This document shows positions 60,471 to 64,000 of a stretch of 64,000 nucleotides of DNA, piece after piece (position 1 is the first letter of the stretch; each line of letters opens with the position of its first letter). Below the pieces are notes generated by a model, which had not been told where the DNA came from, made no database searches, and was given only the letters and a program-made list of their open reading frames with translations. The translations under genes and the position numbers were made by a program. Origin of the DNA: QYOJ01 sp964642545 (GTDB lineage: Bacteria; Bacteroidota; Bacteroidia; Bacteroidales; FEN-979); contig CAZXQU010000004.1 of NCBI GenBank assembly GCA_964642545.1, forward strand, positions 1-64,000, written 5' to 3'.

Positions 60471-62406
60471 ATTTATACACCCTCTGTTTCACCTCAATCT
60501 CCTCATAAACAAGAGGCTCTTTATGCATCACGAAGTCGCCGGGGCCTTTGTATTCCCAGGCAGCTACGTACATGTAGTCTTTGTCGTTACGGAGGCATTC
60601 GCCCTCATCGGTGCGGTACTCCTCCCTGAAATGGCCGCCACAGCTTTCGTTCCGCTCCAGGGCATCCATCGCCATCAACTCGCCGAGCTCGAGGAAGTCG
60701 GCAACCCGACTGGCTTTCTCGAGCTCAACATTGAAGTCGTCGATCTTGCCGGGGATCTTCACATCTTTCCAAAATTCGGCCCGCAGCTTGCGGATCTCTT
60801 CGATGGCCAGATTCAGCCCTTCGGCATTGCGGCCCATCCCCACGTTGTCCCACATGATCTTTCCAAGGGCTTTGTGAAAATGGTCAACCGACTTCGTCCC
60901 CTTGATAGCTATCAACTTCTCGAGCCGATCTTTCACCTCCTTCTCGGTCTGAACAAACTCCTCCTTTTCGGTTGAGATCCGGGCCACCTTGATCTGGTCG
61001 GCCAGGTACTCCTGGATGGTATAAGGAAGAACGAAATAACCGTCGGCCAGTCCCTGCATCAGTGCGGAGGCTCCCAGGCGGTTGGCTCCGTGGTCGGAGA
61101 AGTTGGCTTCGCCAGCTACAAAGAGCCCTTTGACGGTACTCATCAGTTCATAGTTAACCCAGATGCCGCCCATGGTATAGTGTACTGCCGGGAAGATCAT
61201 CATCGGGGTCTCATAGGGATTCTCATCCACAATCTTTTCATACATCTGGAAGAGGTTCCCGTAACGCTCTTCGATCACATGTTTTCCGAGGCGTTTGATG
61301 GCATCGGCAAAATCGAGGTAGACAGCCAGGCCGGTGTCACCTACACCATAGCCGGCATCGCACCGCTCTTTTGCAGCCCGCGACGCAACATCGCGTGGCA
61401 CGAGATTCCCGAAAGCGGGATACCTACGTTCGAGGAAATAGTCGCGGTCCTCTTCCTTGATGGATTTGGGTTTTATCTCACCTTTCTGGATCTTTTCGGC
61501 ATCCTCCTTGTTCTTGGGCACCCAGATCCGGCCGTCGTTGCGGAGAGATTCGCTCATCAGCGTAAGCTTCGACTGGTAGTCGCCGTGCACAGGGATGCAG
61601 GTGGGGTGGATCTGTGTAAACGATGGGTTGGCGAAAAAAGCGCCTTTCTTGAAAGCCTGCCAGACTGCGCTGGAGTTGGATCCCATGGCGTTGGTCGAGA
61701 GGTAGAAGACATTTCCGTAACCGCCGGATGCCACCACCACGGCATGTCCGAAATGCCGCTCCAGCTCGCCGCTGATAAGGTTCCGGGCGATGATGCCACG
61801 GGCTCTTCCGTCGATCATAACCACATCCATCATCTCGTGGCGGTTGTACATCTCCACTTTTCCCAGCTTGATCTGGCGGCTCAGGGCGCCATAAGCACCC
61901 AACAGCAGCTGCTGGCCGGTTTGTCCGCGGGCATAGAAGGTGCGGGAGACGAGAGCGCCTCCAAAGGAGCGGTTGTCGAGCATCCCATTGTACTCCCTGG
62001 CAAAGGGGATTCCCTGGGCCACACACTGGTCGATGATGTTGTTGCTCACCTCGGACAGCCTGTAAACATTGGCTTCGCGGGAGCGGTAGTCACCACCTTT
62101 AACAGTATCGTAGAAGAGGCGGTAGATGCTATCGCCGTCGTTCGGATAGTTCTTTGCTGCGTTGATCCCTCCCTGGGCGGCGATGCTGTGGGCACGCCGC
62201 GGAGAATCCTGGTAACAGAAGATTTTCACATTGAATCCCAGCTCTGCGAGAGATGCTGCTGCTGAGGCTCCGGCCAGGCCGGTTCCTACTACGATCACAT
62301 CCAGCTTGCGCTTGTTTGCCGGGTTTACAAGGTTTTGGTGCGCTTTGTAATGGGTCCACTTTTCTGCCACCGGGCCCTGCGGTATCTTTGAATTTAATTC
62401 TGTCAT
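60469..62406 (-). CDS. sdhA: Succinate dehydrogenase / fumarate reductase flavoprotein subunit
   Basis: A 645-residue catalytic subunit with an N-terminal FAD-binding Rossmann fold (DVIVVGTGLAGASAAASLAELG), the HSIAAQGGINAAKNY flavin-attachment region, HPTCIP, the active-site RGE-type region RYPAFGNLVPRDVASRA with catalytic Arg, and HYTMGGIWV. It interconverts succinate and fumarate at the membrane. Long antisense reading frames over it (for example 61090-62265) are shadows. Confidence 0.96.
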   Translation of the reverse strand: MTELNSKIPQGPVAEKWTHYKAHQNLVNPANKRKLDVIVVGTGLAGASAAASLAELGFNVKIFCYQDSPRRAHSIAAQGGINAAKNYPNDGDSIYRLFYDTVKGGDYRSREANVYRLSEVSNNIIDQCVAQGIPFAREYNGMLDNRSFGGALVSRTFYARGQTGQQLLLGAYGALSRQIKLGKVEMYNRHEMMDVVMIDGRARGIIARNLISGELERHFGHAVVVASGGYGNVFYLSTNAMGSNSSAVWQAFKKGAFFANPSFTQIHPTCIPVHGDYQSKLTLMSESLRNDGRIWVPKNKEDAEKIQKGEIKPKSIKEEDRDYFLERRYPAFGNLVPRDVASRAAKERCDAGYGVGDTGLAVYLDFADAIKRLGKHVIEERYGNLFQMYEKIVDENPYETPMMIFPAVHYTMGGIWVNYELMSTVKGLFVAGEANFSDHGANRLGASALMQGLADGYFVLPYTIQEYLADQIKVARISTEKEEFVQTEKEVKDRLEKLIAIKGTKSVDHFHKALGKIMWDNVGMGRNAEGLNLAIEEIRKLRAEFWKDVKIPGKIDDFNVELEKASRVADFLELGELMAMDALERNESCGGHFREEYRTDEGECLRNDKDYMYVAAWEYKGPGDFVMHKEPLVYEEIEVKQRVYK

Positions 62407-62411
62407 GATGC

Positions 62412-63086
62412 CTAACTGAAGATTAAAAAATAGAGAGGTATGATCATGTATCCCAGCGGGACCACAATCGAAAAAACCGTTCCGAACCCCTGGATCCAGG
62501 GGGTGTATGTCTTGTGCTCCAGCCCCAGTGTTTGAAAAGCTGCCCCAAAAGCATGGTTCAGGTGAAACGCCAGCACTACCATCAGCACCAGGTAGAGGAA
62601 GGCATAGAATGGCTGCATAAAGAGCCAGCGGGCGGTCTCATAAAAGTCGGGCTCACCCCCCTCGAGCAGCGGTAACGGGCTCTCGACAAATCCTAGCTTG
62701 ATGAAATAGAAGTTCATGAAATGGATGATCAGGAAGATCAGGACGATGCCTCCGGTATAGATCATATACTTGCTGAGGAATGGTGTGGTGGATTTGTTGC
62801 TGACCTTGTATTGTATGGGTCGCGATATCCAGTTCTTCACCTGAAGGATGATTCCCAGGATGATATGAACGACAAACCCTCCAAAAAGTACGATCTCAAA
62901 GACCTTGACAATATAGTTGGTTCCCATGAAATGGGCCGCTGCATGAAACCATTCACCTCCGTCGGAACGCAGGAGACAGAGGTTGATTCCAAGATGTACC
63001 ACCAGGAACACCATCAGGAACAAACCCAGTAGTGCCATCCATATCTTTTTGGTGATGGATGAGAAATGAAGGAAAGATGAATTCAT
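62412..63086 (-). CDS. sdhC: Succinate dehydrogenase / fumarate reductase cytochrome b subunit
   Basis: A 224-residue di-haem-type membrane anchor of the Wolinella/Bacteroides kind, with five hydrophobic segments and conserved His residues (VHLGINL, FGGFVVHIILG, IHFMNFYF, AFHLNHAF). It exchanges electrons with the menaquinol pool, consistent with mqnC in this window. The ATG at 63086 (MNSSFLHFSS) is preferred over one at 63116, because a -7 box at 63121-63114 would overlap the longer form. Confidence 0.92.
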   Translation of the reverse strand: MNSSFLHFSSITKKIWMALLGLFLMVFLVVHLGINLCLLRSDGGEWFHAAAHFMGTNYIVKVFEIVLFGGFVVHIILGIILQVKNWISRPIQYKVSNKSTTPFLSKYMIYTGGIVLIFLIIHFMNFYFIKLGFVESPLPLLEGGEPDFYETARWLFMQPFYAFLYLVLMVVLAFHLNHAFGAAFQTLGLEHKTYTPWIQGFGTVFSIVVPLGYMIIPLYFLIFS

Positions 63087-63113
63087 TGATGTAGGATTAT
63101 TAGAGATGATGAA

Positions 63114-63121
63114 CAAATTTA
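63114..63121 (-). promoter_or_regulatory. -7 box of the sdhCAB operon
   Basis: TAAATTTG on the minus strand, 27 bases before the chosen sdhC ATG; it decides that start. Confidence 0.5.
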
Positions 63122-63187
63122 GATGATAATTTTTGTACCTTCGACACCTCGAACCTATTTTATCAATATTTTAAATCAATCTAAATT

Positions 63188-64000
63188 ATGTTTCCATCAA
63201 GCATTTACAAAGACAGAAGAAACCGCCTGAAAAACGAAATTCAGGGTGGATTGATCTTTTTCCCCGGCAATCAGGAGGTTTCATTCAACTACCCAGCCAA
63301 TACATATGCTTTTCGTCAGGACAGCACCTTCCTCTATTTTTTCGGTTTGGATCAGCCAGATCTGGCTGGCATAATGGATCTTGACACCGGCAAGGATATC
63401 CTTTTTGGGAATGATATTGAGATTGGCGACATCATCTGGATGGGCAGGCAGCCCTCTATGAAAGATCGCGGCGAACAGATCGGCGTAGAGGAGACTCTTC
63501 CGATGAGCAAGCTGGCAGAGAATTTGCAGAACGCCCTTACATCCGGTCGAAAGATTCATTATTTGCCACCCTACCGGGGGGAAACTGTGATTCAGATCTC
63601 GGAACTTCTTGGAATCCCTCTATCCGGTATCCAGAATCAGGCATCCGATGAGTTGATCAGAGGGGTTGTAAAACTTCGGATGAAAAAGGACCAGCTGGAG
63701 ATCCAGGAGATGGAAAGCATGGTGGATGTTGCTTACCTGATGCACACAACGGCCATGAAAATGGCCCGGCCCGGAACCATCGAAAAAGAGATCGCCGGCA
63801 CCATTGAAGGGATTGCTCTCTCTTATGGATGTGGTGTTTCGTTCCCGGTTATCCTTACCATTAACGGACAAACGCTCCACAACCATTACCACGGTAATAT
63901 GCTGGTACAAGACAAGATGCTGGTCATCGATGCCGGAGCCGAATCGGAATACCACTATGCCAGCGATATCACCCGAACCGTGCCTGTTGGCGGAGAGTTC
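63188..64000 (+). CDS. M24-family Xaa-Pro aminopeptidase, N-terminal part
   Basis: The first 271 codons, cut by the window end. MFPSSIYKDRRNRLKNEIQ opens the creatinase-type N-domain (FLYFFGLDQPDLAGIMDLD). The pita-bread catalytic domain begins at about 170 and shows THNHYH-like TLHNHYHGN and VIDAGAESEYHYASDITRT, with the first metal-binding Asp residues. It removes N-terminal residues before proline. Divergent from sdhC; a TAATTTTTG stretch upstream is one base too long for a good -7 box. Confidence 0.92.
   Translation, partial: MFPSSIYKDRRNRLKNEIQGGLIFFPGNQEVSFNYPANTYAFRQDSTFLYFFGLDQPDLAGIMDLDTGKDILFGNDIEIGDIIWMGRQPSMKDRGEQIGVEETLPMSKLAENLQNALTSGRKIHYLPPYRGETVIQISELLGIPLSGIQNQASDELIRGVVKLRMKKDQLEIQEMESMVDVAYLMHTTAMKMARPGTIEKEIAGTIEGIALSYGCGVSFPVILTINGQTLHNHYHGNMLVQDKMLVIDAGAESEYHYASDITRTVPVGGEF

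Noticed and set aside
61090..62265. Long open frame (391 codons) on the plus strand
   Set aside because: Entirely antisense to sdhA, whose motifs are complete; a codon-bias shadow.

Overview
This window comes from a member of the Bacteroidota, most likely a Bacteroidales-like lineage, in a draft or metagenome-derived scaffold (two 100-N runs). The evidence is: gliding/type IX secretion lipoproteins GldD and GldH; a fused MurF-alanine racemase; the futalosine menaquinone enzyme MqnC; a three-subunit SdhC-A-B complex of the Bacteroides fumarate reductase type; a secreted protein with a type IX-style C-terminal sorting domain; and many start-proximal TAnnTTTG boxes, the Bacteroidota -7 promoter element.

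Layout. 1-14 kb is housekeeping: an HU-family gene cut by the window edge, mutY, a TPR sensor kinase with an apparent frameshift, a PRC/MgtE-N/CBS protein, a MATE exporter, ssb, gldD, corA, a DAHP synthase-chorismate mutase fusion, asnS, recJ and pfkA. 14-21 kb holds a coiled-coil membrane protein, a C69 dipeptidase, two outer-membrane barrel-like proteins, waaA (split by what looks like a false assembly gap), a lipoprotein, and mqnC (truncated by a second gap). 22-28 kb is a likely operon pepA-pdxA-murF/alr-glycosyltransferase.

28-53 kb is the most unusual part: a surface-glycan locus. Operon 1 (28024-37530) has three tandem paralogous GT-C-like membrane proteins, two AlgJ/AlgX-like SGNH proteins and an AlgI-like MBOAT acyltransferase. 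It converges on a GT2 gene. Operon 2 (38577-50576) has a third SGNH protein, a secreted C1-like protease, a membrane-anchored beta-propeller-like protein, a GH16-like lipoprotein and an LtaS-like phosphotransferase. Operon 3 (53221-50589, minus strand) has a second MBOAT and a fourth SGNH protein. Five proteins of this locus carry what looks like the same small beta-rich module, usually ending in a [VIY]DD[LMF] motif. My reading is an extracytoplasmic glycan assembly and decoration system: GT2 makes polyprenyl-phosphate sugars, GT-C enzymes transfer them, MBOAT/SGNH pairs acylate, and the LtaS-like enzyme adds a phospho-alcohol. None of this is proven by sequence alone.

53-64 kb returns to housekeeping: a saccharopine dehydrogenase-like protein, PBP1A, gldH, ricT, holB, sdhB, sdhA, sdhC and the start of an M24 aminopeptidase.

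A second theme is short palindromic repeats. One GC-rich family occurs between genes and also in frame inside murF/alr (two sites), the GT2 gene and holB. Three of these proteins carry the same peptide SKSPSGDLGV. Other repeat families sit in frame in waaA and form the C-termini of the MATE exporter and PepA. No RNA genes, CRISPR arrays, transposases or phage genes were seen. No gene-free stretch exceeds 300 bases.
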